In this document: positions 42,235 through 55,656 of the stretch, piece after piece
How the letters are laid out: every line of letters begins with the position of its first letter
How positions within the stretch are numbered: position 1 is the stretch's first letter
Assembly (NCBI GenBank): GCA_003996215.1
Contig: QJPP01003554.1
Span: forward strand, 124,001 to 188,000
Source of the DNA: Jaltomata sinuosa
Taxonomy: Eukaryota > Streptophyta > Magnoliopsida > Solanales > Solanaceae
Direction: 5' to 3'
DNA length: 64,000 bases
The notes under the pieces: generated by a model
Told to the model about the DNA's origin: nothing
What the model saw: the letters and a program-made list of their open reading frames with translations, nothing else
Database searches by the model: none
Translations under genes and position numbers: made by a program

Positions 42235-45051
42235 TTATCACAATCCAAAATCAGATCATGACGGCGCCTACAAAATCCCCCGGTAGGCAAGCCAACCCAA
42301 GAGAAAATTATACTATAACTAAGCAGTTAAATAAGAAAGCGGAAGAAAGAACATAGTAGAATAGGGACCAATAACATAATATATACCAACAGTACTAAAT
42401 ATACAAAAATGGCCCTAAAGTGACCGGGAAGACGAACATATGCAAGAATTAACTTCGAACTTGGTGTCACCGGTACAAAAGCATCTAAAGTATGGAATAA
42501 AGCTATACAACAAGTACTGTCTATCCAAAAATACAAATTATATAGACAAGAAGGTAGATGGAAAGCAGTAAAGGTCTCCAAACTCCAGGAGCTCACCACA
42601 ATCCAAACAACAGCAGGCCACTGACAAGAGCATGATCATTGAGGGTGGCTCATACTAGGTGATGCATCAGAAAAAGATGCAGAGTGTAGTATGAGTACCA
42701 AAGTAACGGGGTACTCAATAGTCATCATAGGCTAATTGAGCTTAGAAAGACAATATATATTATAAGATACAGAAAAGTAAGCTAATTACATGGATCCTAA
42801 ATCTAGTTATTAACCAAAAAGAGTCGTAATCTAACAGATGATGAAGATAATAATAATAATAAGGAAATAAGGCACTCAAAGAACAATCACTCAATATACA
42901 AATGCAGTGCAACATGAGATAAATGTGTGCAGTATGTAGCCGATGCAATATGAGTACGAAATTCCAGCATCGGGCGTGCATAAAGTAAATATGAGTCTGA
43001 AATCCCACTGTCAGACATGCAGTATGTCGATATGAGTCTGGAATCCCAACATCGGACATGCAATGAGTAAATATGAGTCCGGAATCCCAACATCAGACAT
43101 GTAATGAGTAAAAGCACCCTTTGCAAAATTTAAATCAGTAAAAAGAGAGGCGTATTAGCTTTTCGATCCAAAATCCATAGTAAAATAGTACAAATTCTTT
43201 TTAAAACTTAGAAATACATAGTAATAGTGAAAACCTCCTTTTAACTCGAAAACCAACCATTCTTTCTTAAAAAAACCATTTATGTGTCAAGTCCATGAAC
43301 ATGGAAATGAATGCAAGTAGTACAGTACCCAAGTATATACAAAAAATATACACCAAAAATAGGGCCAAGGAACCCTCTAAACAAGGTACTCACCTAGAAC
43401 TCCGTCCATTCCAAAGCTATGTCCTCGGGCCCATAGTTACACAATGAACAGTAAATAACAATGGAAAAATGGAACTATAATACAAAAATAAAACAAGGCA
43501 CCTACTCTACCTCTAAAACCTCCTAAAATTATTCTAAGGATTCTAGGCTAGCCACAACAAATCTACGAGCCCCTAAATCAAGGATAAGCATGGTAGTATT
43601 ATTCTACAGCCCCAAAAATGGCCAAAATAAGCAGAAAACAAGATTTTAGCCTAATTCTAACCTATAACCTACCTTAATGTTCATACAACTTATAACATAT
43701 AGAATCTAACTAAACTAGGTCTAAAATAAATCAACTGTAACCTACCTCGGGGTCGAACTGCTCGTACGAATCATCAATCGCGTGCCTTTCCCTTTTGGAT
43801 AGCCTCAGAATGCTGCCATGCTATCAAAACATAAATTAGGTATCAAGATGACAAGAGTGACACCCATATAGTTATACGAAGTTTTGGCCTGGAAATTGGG
43901 TCTAAAAATGACCCTCGGGGCATGCTTAACCAAATGGGAAATTAAATTCATAAATATGCTCCCAATGAGGTGCGAGGTGCATGTCCCAAATTTTGGCAGA
44001 GATGGGCAAAAATTCAAACCTCAAATAGTTTGAAACCCAACACTAGAATTTAAAGAGGAATCATGCAATAAAAGGGCCCAATTGACTAAAAGAAACGAAG
44101 AATTAAAGCTAGGACAAGCACTAGAAGGAGGAGGGGAAGAGAATTACCTCAAAGCACAAGAAATTGATGAGTAATGGAGTGTTATCCTCTTCACACCGAG
44201 ATCAACAATGGAAAAAATATTGTTGGAAATGAAATGTAATGAAGGAGATAACTTATTTAACTGCTAATGATCGATACACCTGCGATCATATTGAAACAAG
44301 CGCAGCGTTGCTACAATAGCCAGACCGCTGCAGGAGAAAATGTCAACAGGACCCTCCAGCTTTGCAAGTATGGCACGCAAGCCATAAGAGCGGCACCGCA
44401 GGGGAGGGGAAGGTTGTGCTGGGGCGACGCTCTACTGACATCATCCAATATTGCAGGTGTGGCGCTTAAGCACTGAGGCAGCTATGCAGGTGCGACCAAG
44501 GTACTGCAGCCATACCCATAGCCATACCAATACCAGCAGCACCGGCTGCCAAACTCAACTCCAAACTCTCTGATCGCACCCTTGGGATTCATTCCGAGCC
44601 CCGAGAACACAAACTAGATACATTACCCTAACAAATTGGCATTCTAGACTCAACGGAATTGACAAAATCCTCAGCAAAGATCATTTTTATGAAAAGTTGG
44701 CTCCACGCCCAAAAAATCAACTTTTAGCCAAAAGCAACTCGATAGCCCAAAATGAATCTAGCAGCTTCGGAACACAAATTAAAGGTCCCCTCTAGCCCAA
44801 AGTCAATGTTCCGGAGCTAACATCACTTATGATATTTACATCTGAGGTCATCTTCTATGAATATTGAGCAAAGTTAACTCTTCTAGCTTTAAGAGTTTCA
44901 AAAGAGGAAAAAGGGCTTAAAACTGAAACGAGCTGCTGGGGAACCAAACCATCAATCCTGGCAAGTCATAAATGACCTGTAGTCGCTGTGAGAAAGCTCA
45001 AAATGCAGGAAAAGCACGAAAACAGAGGATATGACCTAGACAATCATTATA
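42235..45051 (-). repeat. LTR XC, minus strand (near full length)
   Basis: It runs from the LTR end TATCACAATCC at 42235 to a decayed start (CAATCATTATA, reverse complement of TGTAATGACC) near 45051, about 2.8 kb. A GC-rich tract with gcggcaccgcagg and caggtgtggcgc words lies at 44265-44560. The ORFs 42327-43126 are the same LTR-derived frames as in XA. Confidence 0.85.
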
Positions 45052-45084
45052 AATATTTTTTCTTCTAATGATTTCAAAATTATC

Positions 45085-47997
45085 TGCCCTTCATTTTGTT
45101 CTTTGCCTACGCGGGAAGCTGGTCGCATAGGCATAGAGCAATTCCAGCTGCCCTTCATTTTTGCCTTTGCCTAGGAGACGCCTTGGCCGCGTTCTCATAG
45201 GCCAAGGCAGTCAGCTTAAGTTGGCTAATTCCATTCTTCTTTTTTATTTTCCCAACACACCCAACTCCGTTCCTCCATAGCAAAAGACCCCAAATACTCC
45301 ATATTTCACCATTTTTTACCCTAACTGGTTGGAGGATAATATTTCATCAATCCTAGCTCCTTTATTGGCTTCTAAGATGGGTAAGTCCTCTCTTTAATTC
45401 TCGTTTTTTCTATTTAATTTCTCTTAAATTCTTAAATGAGTGGACTATTTTGGAGCCCCATTTCATGTCCGTTTCTGCTCAAATTATGAGCATGTGCTAC
45501 CGGGATGGTAAGGAAAACATAGGTATTTTTCATTTATGGTTTTGGGTTATAGGGCCCACGAGCCTGTTTGTGACCCAGATTTCGACCCAATTATTTTTAT
45601 AGCATTATGGGTATCATTAGTCTTGTATTAACGCCTAGATTATTGTATTGATAGTGGTTTCATGATTCAAAGCTTCCCGGAGCAGTTCAAGCTTGGAAGA
45701 TGTTATCCTTGTTGCTAGTCGTCAGATGGCTAGTAGGTTATGGTTTCCCCTATCTAGACTTTGCATATATAAACTATAATTGTACTAATTAGCATCCTTG
45801 GGTAGGTTGTTATAGGTGGTACCCTTAGACCTTGTCCGTCTTTTCTGTTCGTTTATTTTATACATTATTTGTTGTATTCGTGTAGTATTGTATATTATCC
45901 TTGTGGACCTGTGTGGCCTTGTATTGACTCTGGAACATAGATGGTGGGATATTTGGGAATGTATATGAGTCTCGGACATCGTGACTTTACTTTAGGCTGG
46001 CTATCTATGTTGTAGAACTGCTTGTGCCTGTACAGGGCTGATAGGAATATTTGTGAGCCACTTTGGGCTAACTTTATTGTCTGTGAGCACGTCATCCATG
46101 AAAAAGGATTTTTTGCATGTTTTACTACTGTTTTGGCTCCGGGCCAACTATTACCGGTTTTTCTAAAACTTTGCATGGCCGCAAGGGCTTGTTTTTTATA
46201 TAAATAATAATAAAATGAGATTTGGTATTGACTGGTGGATTTTCTTGAGATAAAAGTGGTACTATATTGATTTTCTCACTGATTTTATTACTGATACTAG
46301 ACTCGGCTATACTTGAATGCTAAACATGGTTTTATAATGGTTTTAGACCCAGCTACACTTCGCGTACCCTTCGAGAGGGTTACTAAGGCTTTATTATTGA
46401 TTTAGACTTGGATACACTTTGGGCACCATTTGATGCGGTTTTTGAGATTACTACTATTGATTTATACTCGGATTGAATCCGGGCACATACTATGAGATCC
46501 CGATTGTTGAGATATATTTTTTAGTTTCGTGTTTAGTATATGGTCTACGAGTAGACCTCCATGGACCATACTGTTCTAGGTCCCCGAGCTATTAGCTGAG
46601 GGTGCTAGAAAGAGGGGTGTACGTCATATGAGAGGTACTCAGGAAGGGTCCTTTCATATATCCTGCCTCTATTGGGGCCTTGGGGCACTGGAGGGGGTAA
46701 CATACGGTACTGCGATCACACTTGGTTCCCGATTCATCATATCATATCATCATTCATACTTCACTCAAATTCCACCCTTGTTTGCTGTGTGTTCAGTGTA
46801 TGCTCTGGTTGTATGGGCGGCTGAAGGTTTTTTTTTCCACTTGATTGTGTTCCTCAGTTGTATGGCCGGTCGTTGAGACTGTAGGTAGATTATATTACTC
46901 CATTTGTTTCTTAGAGCTTGTTATGACCTTGGGTACTGTTTGGATTCATGGGTTTATCCCGTTGAGGCACCAACTTTTGGGACTATGATAATTGAGGGGC
47001 TAGTGGGACCCATATCATTGAGATACTGATTGTGTAGCCTCATAAGTGGTTGTGGGGTATTAAATTCTGTTCTTATCCTGGATTTGATTAGCGGACTTGG
47101 TTACTTGTGGTCTAGTTATTCCATCCTAGGCTTATACTTGTGAGTTGATTACATGTATTCTTATCTTGAAATTGATGTCTTAAGAATGTTTCTATTAATA
47201 TGTGATTTCTAGTTCAATTGTTGGCTTGCTTCCCTTCTTTCCCTTATTTTTGAGGTTACTCGTATACCGCCCATCTCTTTAAATTCTCTTTATATGTACT
47301 GTTGTTGCAAGGATCCCAGGTACGTCCTCCTTCAATCTTTCACCTGTATTTCTATGTATGTATATCTTCTGTGCTAGCATGTTATACTTGTAACCCTTGG
47401 TTGATTACTCTTTGTGTTAGTTTTTTTTTGCTTCTTCCTTGCTTTCCGTGATGGTTTTTATGTATTCTACTTATTACTGCTTTTATATTTTATATGCACT
47501 CGGTCGGCTGATGATGCCTACTGGGTACCCATTGCTTAGTAATTTGTGCTCATACTACACTTCTGCATCTTTCTGGTGTAGATATTAGTTGAGATTTCGC
47601 TGTTGGCCGCGTTGGAGACTAGTGCAGGTTTTGGATCTTCGAGACTAGGGTGAGCGCCTGGCGGTCGGGGCTTGACCATATCTCATCTTTTGTACTGTTA
47701 CTCTTTGTATATTCGGAGTCAGTTGTACTTATTATTTTGTTACTTCTAGCACTTGTATTTTATTAGAAGCTTCTATACTATCGATACCAAGTCTTGGGGA
47801 TTAGTGTAGTTTCTTTTTGTATATATTCAGGTTTTAGCTTTTGCATTATCTTTACCTTATTCTGCATTCATTTATTTCATCTTTTCATGCATATTGGTTA
47901 GGTAGTAGCCCATTACTAACTGTTCTGGGATATGGGAATTGGTTCACCTACTGGGGGTTATAGATGCCATTATGACCTAAGAAATTGGGTCATGACA
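45085..47997 (+). repeat. 5' LTR of element Y, 5'-truncated
   Basis: It matches about 52610-55656 throughout (for example AGGTACTCAGGAAGGGTCC at 46632 and its partner at 54309) and ends GGGTCATGACA. The first part of U3 is missing. It carries two units of a 62-bp GC-rich repeat against about four in the 3' LTR. A donor-like ATGG|GTAAGTCC is at 45378-45388. Frames at 46022-46876 are LTR-derived. Confidence 0.88.
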
Positions 47998-48145
47998 GAT
48001 TGGTATAGATCGGTATGATGACATATGTATCCCATCTGCAGGAGGCTACAAGGCATTGTTAGGAAAAGTTTCATCTTCTTGGCTCCTTATCATACGTTCC
48101 TGGCTCTATTGACTTCTAAACTTCAATTGTTTCATTCCTTCTCAG

Positions 48146-49081
48146 ATGCCTAAGATGAGTGTAACCACGAGTGATATCTAGGCTTCTGTGCTTGTTGCTT
48201 TAGTGTTTTCATCAGTGCCAGGACTTCAGAATGAGAGATTACCGCATTGGGTAGGGGGTGTGGGACTAGCCCAAATACCAATTGGACTTATAGCTACTCC
48301 AGTTCTTCAGGACACTGTGGCTAGGACTTTTAGTCCTTCAATGGGTGTTTCCGTACCCGATTTTTTGAGCAGTGCTCTATTTAGGGTTGAACTTCCAGTT
48401 TTTTAGTAGAGTGGTATGTCAGTATTGGAGTATGAGGCGAGATTTCATGAGATAGTTAGGCGTACCTCTAGGACTGTGCCTTCAGCGTTTGATAAAGTTC
48501 AGAGCTTTATGGGAGGTTTGATTTCACCGCTCCGTTTGGTGACCGAGCATTTGGTTATAGTTGGGATGACCTTCCTTCAGGTAGTGGATCATGCTTGGGC
48601 TGTCAAGGGTTTATGCCGTGAGGCTTATGAAGGTAGTGCTAAGAAACATCATTGCCAAGACATTTCCCGAGGTTCTCAAACTCGAGGTAGGGGATTCTCC
48701 ACCAGAGATAGGTTCCATTTCTTCTTATCTACCAGGCCAGTTCCAGTTGTTCCATAGGTTTTGGAGGGTGGTGGTACAGGGAATATTGAGCTTAGTAGAC
48801 ATGGTACGAGCCAGACTCTTCGAGGTTTGCATTCAGGTCATGTAGGTCATTGTGGTCGATCAGGTTCAATGAGATCTTTCTATCCGGCTTTATTCTATGG
48901 GTTTTTCTCTCAGTGCGGTGAGCGTGGCCACTGTGTTAGGGATTGCCCCACGATTATGCATTCTAGTTGGCGTAGTTGTTATGATTGTGGGGTGTTTGGT
49001 TACTATTTCAGAGATTGTCCTCAACAAGGGATGGTTGAGCCTTCAGCTTTGAGTACTCAGTTTGGAGTTAGACCCCGTTAG
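48146..49081 (+). pseudogene. Gag of element Y with two zinc knuckles
   Basis: A single frame opens with ATG at 48146, directly after TTCCTTCTCAG. Stops are at about 48179, 48404 and 48755. Matches to gypsy gag include VLQDTVARTF, LEYEARFHEIVRR, FDKVQSFMGGL and FLQVVDHAWAVKG. A basic Gly/Arg-rich linker (SRGSQTRGRGFSTRD) leads to two knuckles near 48910-49020. In the first, CGERGHCVRDC, the leading Cys appears as Phe. In the second, CYDCGVFGYYFRDC, Tyr replaces His. The central gag region looks shortened. Protein function is lost. Confidence 0.85.
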
Positions 49082-51941
49082 TCTGATGCCCTTCCTTGTA
49101 GGCTAGAGGTAGAGGTTCCTGATATCGTTGCTCCATGTAAGGATTTTGTTACCTTTGGTTGGTGATAGCCTTGCTCGCATTGTAAATCTTCCCTTTTTGT
49201 GTAATTTCTTATGTGCCTTCCTATTTTTACTTTGGTTATTTTATTGTTTGAGCTTGTAGTTTTATTCATGTGTTTCTCGGTAGATCATTTCTTTTTAGTA
49301 GTGAATGGGGTGAGTTGTTCTTGAGAGGTGTTTTCCAGGAGTTGTAGCTCGTGGGTAGGTCTTGTTTAAGCTCGCTTCCTGTTCGTTGTAGTTCTGGTCT
49401 TGGTTGAGTCTTCTTTGTTGAGAGGTCTTATATAGTTGTTGCCTAGGCTGTTATCTAGCATTTTCCAGAAGATCTTGTGTTAGTTCGGTGTTATCGGTGG
49501 TTATGCCAGAGTTTGAGCTCTTATCTTAAGTTGAGAGGTGTTAGTTATGCTAGCCTGCTTTAGTTGGTTTGGTTTTCTCGGGTGTTTAGAGTTGAACCTA
49601 TTTGTTTGGTTAGTTTAGGAGGTTGGCATGTATGTGGGTCGTTCCCATAGTCTCCTTCAGTTTCTTATTTGGTTGGGTTGTTTTATTGTTTCCCCAGTTC
49701 CAGTTGGAATGAATTTTGATCGTAGTCCTGTGGTTGATCCTTTGTTTGTGGCATCGTGGTTGAGTTTTTACTATGGAATTATGGCTAAGTATTGCCAGTG
49801 AGAGTTGTAGGATCTAAGGGAACAGCTCCAGAGTTTTTTGAGAAAGAATTTGTGAAATTTAGTGTATCCTTGGAAAGGGTTTCATTTGGTTTGCGAAAAA
49901 GGGTGAGGACTCCTTGTGTGCATGTATATGTTCTAGTAGCTGACTGAGGTGGCGATCGAGAGTTTGCTTTGGGCTTGTATGTTGGTGACTTGTGTCAATC
50001 GAGCTTAGGTTGTGGTGTCATTTCTTTGATAGATTCGAGGTCATAATTCCTTCTATCTGAGATTGAGGCAGTGGTCATCCCAGTACTACCTTTGGGAGCT
50101 TATTGCATCGGCCTTGGCTCCCTTGTTATCTTCTTTGGCGCAAACAAGTTCCAGTAGCATCTATGGATTAGGCAAATTGTGTATTCATGGCCTTGTAAGC
50201 TTCGGTACCTGAGTGTTCATCGACAACGTATAGTTCTACTTATGGGTTCCAACATAGGCATTGTTTGGAAATTGGGATTGAGTTTTAGAATTATGGGCTA
50301 GAAAACCATTTTGAATGGTTCATGGTTATTTCTCTTGGGTTGTAGCTTCTTGGGTTGGAAGGCAATGAGTTCAAATAACTTAGCTTCCTTATTTTCAGTT
50401 GTGGAGTGACAGTTGGCCTTGGACACCTAGTCTTTGGCTAACCTTTGTGTTAGGCGGACATTCTAGATTTTCAGCGGTGTTCTAGATAGTACAAGGTTCC
50501 TTCTACCATGGTTGGATAGACTCAGCAGCGTAAGTTCGAGATGCAGCAAGTGGTGCATGCTATATGTGACCAGGTGGTGCGGGTCAAGGCTATTTTGAGT
50601 TCTAATGCTACTTAGAGACTAGTGGTTACCATTCGTTTGCCGAGAGTTTGAAATCTTGTTTAGTTGATTCTTCCAGAGTTGTCTTTTATGTGGGGTTCCA
50701 GTGTTGGTTAGACTCGGCCAGTATGGACTAAGAAGTTTGGTATGTGGTATGCTTCAAGATGGTTGGTTTGTGTTCTGATACAGTAGAGCGGTTGATTCAA
50801 GCAAAAGGGATGAGTTGAAGGTGTATACAAAAAATTCAATGGCTAGATGGCAACCTTGAACCCCTGGCACCTTTTCCTTTGCCTATGAGGTGTTTTGACT
50901 TGATATTCATGGCATGGTGGACTTCTTCCTGAGGTGAGATTAGTAAGGCGATTTCAAATCCGAATGGTGTCGAGTATTCTTAGAGTTTAGAGCTTAGCTG
51001 GTGATTTCAGACTTTGTGGTAGGCTTACCACACTCCTTGCAGAGGCTTAGTTTTGGTTTGGGTCTGTTGGGCCTGTTGCCCTGGTTCATTCGCTTTCAGT
51101 TGATTCAAGACTTGACATGGTGCAGCAAAGTTGGGTTCATTCTACAGTTTATAAATTTCTCCTTCAACACAGGGTGTTCATACATGGCTTTCCTAACCCT
51201 GGTGTGCAAACTTCAGTCGAGTTCAGATGGGTTGTTCAGTTGGGTCCAGTTAGCGAGTTTGATGTTGCAAAATTGTTAGTCCGTTGGTTGATGGTCAGTC
51301 GGGGTAAAGCTACCACAGTTTTCGAGTATGTGCTTGGGGTTATTATTTTGGATGTCAAAGGATAGTAGGCTACAGCTCGGCTTAGGAAGAGTTTGAGTAA
51401 AAGGGTGACTTCGTTCGAAGTTGAGAACAACGGAAACTATGGATCTCTGATGGGCCAGTTGGTGCTTTCGAGAGTGGCTCGAGTGTTTGAATTACATAAG
51501 GCATCATAATCATGGTACAAAGGATTTAGGTCAGAATAAAGAGTTTTACGGATCAGCAGGGTCATGAGTTAGAGTATTGGTTGGTGGCTTTGTGGGTGGT
51601 CTTGGTTGTGGTATCGAGGATTTGAGTTCTGTGTGCCATCTTCCATGGTTCTTCTTGGTTTTGATGTTGCATCGGTGCTTTCCCGTTGTGATTCTCGAGG
51701 TTCAGTTTAGGTTGGCAGACCCTTGGAGTTTTGTAGTTTAAGTTTGGAATCTAGCTTGGCTAGTATGAAGTTTAGGCTTGGTTGCCTTTTGTGGTTTCAT
51801 TCTATTGAGTGTCGTCCGGTCGAGGAGGCTACTCGGGTTGTCCGAGAGAGTGGTGGGGGCTTTGTATCCACTGTTCCTAAGTCCCTAGTATTTCCTTAGT
51901 TCTGGACTTTCGGGGATGAAAGTATTTTTAGTAGTGGATGA
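49082..51941 (+). pseudogene. Decayed interior of Y with possible chromodomain remnant
   Basis: Where protease to chromodomain should be, only 2.9 kb of GT-rich, stop-filled sequence remains. I could not find protease or RT motifs. Near 51820-51860 a frame reads CRPVEEATRVVRE, like the VEEATWE end of a chromodomain. A purine-rich GGGGATGAAAG (51911-51921) may be a polypurine tract remnant before the LTR. Frames at 51001-51430 are unassigned. Confidence 0.5.
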
Positions 51942-54900
51942 TGTAATGACCCTTTCGGTCATTTATGCATTTTCTCCTTTCTTATACTGTTAGAGCTTGC
52001 CTTTAGCGGTCCTAAGTCATTTATGGCTTGCTGGGACTGGTAGTTCGGTTCCCGAGCCATCTATTTGGTCATTTGGTCATTTCTTATTTTAGAGCTTTAG
52101 GCTTCTGAAATTGTTGATTTCAGTCAACACTCTTGGTGAACGTTCTCGGAATTGAATTCCGACAATTATGTTAGCTCTGAAGCATGGACTTTGTTCTAGT
52201 AGGACCTTTGGTCGGGATTCGAGAGCTTTTCAGCTTGGAATTCTCTATCGTTCTGTGTTTTCAGGCTAGTTAGGCTTGTTTGGTTGACTTTGGTCAACAT
52301 TTGGAGAAAACGACCTCGGATGGAACTTCCATCAGCGTTGTTAGATCCGTAATGTCAAGTTTAGGCTAGAGGGACCATTGGTTTGGGTCTCAAGACTTTC
52401 AGACTTAATTTTGGCCACTGGGTTCCGTTTTGGAAGTAGTTGGCCTAAGGTTAATTATGGGCGTGGGGCCCACTTTTCATTAAATCAATCTCCGATGGGA
52501 TTTTTGTCGATTCCATTGGATCTGGAATGCCATTTCTAGTTAAATAGCTTAGGTCATTTTTGTTCGAGGGACCCTGGATGCGTTCTCGGGGACCCAAAGT
52601 GTGAAAATCTGCCCTGGGCAACTGGTTGCTGTCATAACACAATTTTGTTCTTCGCCTACGCGTGGGGCTGGCCGCATAGGCAAAGAGCAATTCCAGCCGC
52701 CACAATTTTTTTCTTCGCCTACGCTGGGAGCTGGCTGCGTAATCATAGGGCAATTCCAGCCGCACCAAATTTTGTTGTTTGACTACGCGGGGAGCTGGCC
52801 GCGTAGGCATAGAGAAATTCTAGCTGCCCTCCATTTTTGCCTTCGCGTAGGCGACGCCTTGGCCGCGTTCACATAGGCCAAGGCTGTCAGCTTAAGTTGG
52901 CTAATTTCATTCTTCTTCTTCATTTTCGCAACACACCCAACTTCGTTCCTCCATAGCCAAAGGCCCCAAATACTCCACATTTCACCATTATTGACCCCAA
53001 CTAGTTGGAGGATAATATTTCATCGATCCTAGCTCGTTTATTGGCTTCTAAGACGAGTAAGTCCTCTCTTTAATTCTCGTTTTCTCCATTTAATTTCTCT
53101 TAAATTCTTAAATGGGTGGACTATTTTGGAGCCGATTTCATGTTCGTTTCTTCTCAAATTTTGAGCATGTGCTCCCGAGATGGTAAGGAACACATGGGTG
53201 TTTTTCATTTCCGATTTTAGGTTGCGAGACCCACAGACCTGTTTGTGACTCGTATTTTGACCTGGTTATGTTCATAGCATTATGGGTATCATTAGTCTTG
53301 TATTAACGCCTAGATTATTGTATTGATAGTGGTTTTGCGATTTTGAGCTTCTCAGAGCAGTTCGAGCATGGATGATGCCATCCTCGCAGCTAGTCATCGG
53401 ACGACAGGTAGGTTATGGTTTCCCCTATCTAGAATCTGCGTATATAGACTATAACTGCACTAATTAGCATCTTTGGGTGAGTTGTTATAGGTTGGTACCC
53501 TCAGACCTTGTCCGCCTTTTCTGTCCATTTATTTCATACGTTGTTTGTAGTATTCGTGTAGTATTGTATATTACCCTTGTGGTCCTGTGCGACCTTGCAT
53601 TGACTCTGAGACACTGATGGTAAGATATATAGGAATGTCCATGAGTCTCGGACATCGTGCCCTTACTTTAGGCTGGCTATCTATGTTGTAGAACCGTTTA
53701 TGCCTGTGTAGGGCTGATAGGAATGTTTGTGAGCCACTTTGGGCTAACTTTATTGTCTGCGAGCACGTCATTCATGAAAAGAGATTTTTCTTCATATTTT
53801 ACTACTGTTTTGGCTTCGGGCTGACTATCACCAATTTTCTAAAACTTTACATGGCCTCGAGGGCCCATTTTTGGTATAAATGATAATAAAATGAGATTTG
53901 GTATTGACTGGTGGATTTTCTCGAGATAAAAGTGGTACTATGTTAATTTTCTCACTGATTTTATTACTGATACTAGACTCGGCTATGCTGGATTTCTAGA
54001 CATGGTTTTACGATGATTTTAGACTTGGCTACACTTCGGGCACCCTTTGAGAGGGTTACTGAGGCTTTATTATTGATTTAGACCCGGATACATTTCAGGC
54101 ACCCTTTGATGGGGTTTTTAAGATTACTACTACTGATTTAGACTCGAATTGAATTCGGGCATGTACTACGAAATCTCGATTATTGAGCTATATTTTTAAG
54201 TTTCATGTTTAATATATGGTCTACGAGTAGAGCTTCATAGACCCTACCATTCCTGGGCCCCAAGCTACGAGCTGAGGGTACCAGGAGGAGGGATGTACGG
54301 TGTAGGAGAGGTACTCAGGAAAGGTCCTTCCATAGATCCTGCCTCTATTGGGCCTTTGGGAAACCGGAGGGGGTAACATACGGCACTGCGATCACACTTG
54401 GTTCCAGATTCATCATATCATATTATCATGCATATTTCACCGAATTCCACCCTCGTTTTCTATGTGTTTAGTGTACGCTCTGGTTGTCTGGCGGACGGAG
54501 GGTTTGTTCTCACTTGATTACGTTCCTCAGTTGTATGGGCGGCCGTTGGGACTGTAGGTGGATTATATTATTCCCTTTGTTTCTTAGAGCTTGTTATGAC
54601 CTTGGGTGCTATTTGGATTCATGGGTTTATCCCGTTGAGGCACCAACTTTTGGGACTATGATTATTGAGGGGCTAGTGGGACCCATATCATTGAGATACT
54701 GATTGTGTAGCCTCCTAAGCGGTTGTGGGGTATTAAATTCTGTTCTTATCCTGGCTTTGATTAGCGGACTTGGTTACTTGTGGTCTAGTTATTCCATCCT
54801 AGGCTTATATTTGTGAGCTGATTACGTGTATAAGAATCTTGAAATTGATGTCTTAAGAATGTTTATGTTAGTACGTGATTTCTAGTTCGATTGTTGGCTT

Positions 54901-55656
54901 GCTTCCCTTCTTTCCCTTATTTTTTAGGTTACCGGTATACCGCCCATCTCTTTAAATTCTCTTTATATGTACTGTTGTTGCAAGGATCCCAGGTACGTCC
55001 TCCTTCCTTCTTTCACCTGTGTTTCTGTGTATGTATATCTTTTGTGCTAGCATGTTATACTTATAACCCTTGGTTGATTACTCTATATGCTAGTTCCTTG
55101 CTTTTCGTGACTATTTTCTTGTATTCTGCTTATTACTGTTTTTATATTTTATATGCGCTCAGTCGGCCGATGATGCCTACTGGGTACCCGTTGTGTAGCA
55201 ATTGGTGCTTATACTACACTTCTGCATCTTTCTAGTGCAGATATTAGTTGAGCTTTCGCTGTTGGTCGCGATGGAGACTCGTGCAGCTTTTGGATCGTCG
55301 AGACTAGAGTGAGCGCCTGGCGGTCGGGGCTTGACCATATCTCATATTTTGTACTGTTACTCTTTGTATATTCGGAGACAGTTGTACTTATCATTTTATT
55401 ACTTCTAGCACTTGTATTTTATTAAAAGCTTCTGTACTATCAATACCAAGTCTTGGGGATTGGTATAGTTTCTTTTTGTATATATTCAAGTTTTTGCTTC
55501 CGCATTGTCTTTACCTTATTTTTCTTCCATTTATTTCAGCTTTTCATGCGTATTTGTTAGGTAATAGCCCATTACTAACCGTTCCGGGATATGAAAATTG
55601 ATTCGCCTACTGGGAGGTTGTAGGTGCCATCATGACCTGAGAAATCGGGTCGTGAC
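51942..55656 (+). repeat. 3' LTR of element Y
   Basis: It starts TGTAATGACCCTTTCGGTC and ends AATCGGGTCGTGAC, 3.7 kb. Inside are the 62-bp GC-rich array (52645-52880), a CT-rich leader (CATTCTTCTTCTTCATTTTC, about 52909) and a donor-like CGA|GTAAGTCC at about 53054-53063. The frames at 52451-52980 and 54348-55235 lie in LTR sequence and several have counterparts in the 5' LTR. Confidence 0.9.
52645..52880. repeat. 62-bp GC-rich minisatellite in the Y LTR, about 4 copies
   Basis: The unit reads TTCGCCTACGCGGGGAGCTG, then GCCGCGTAGGCATAGAG and CAATTCCAGC. CTACG anchors are near 52656, 52718 and 52783, with a variant near 52845. CCTACGCGG and CCGCGTAGG within a unit are inverted copies. The 5' LTR holds about two units (45105-45215). 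Confidence 0.9.
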
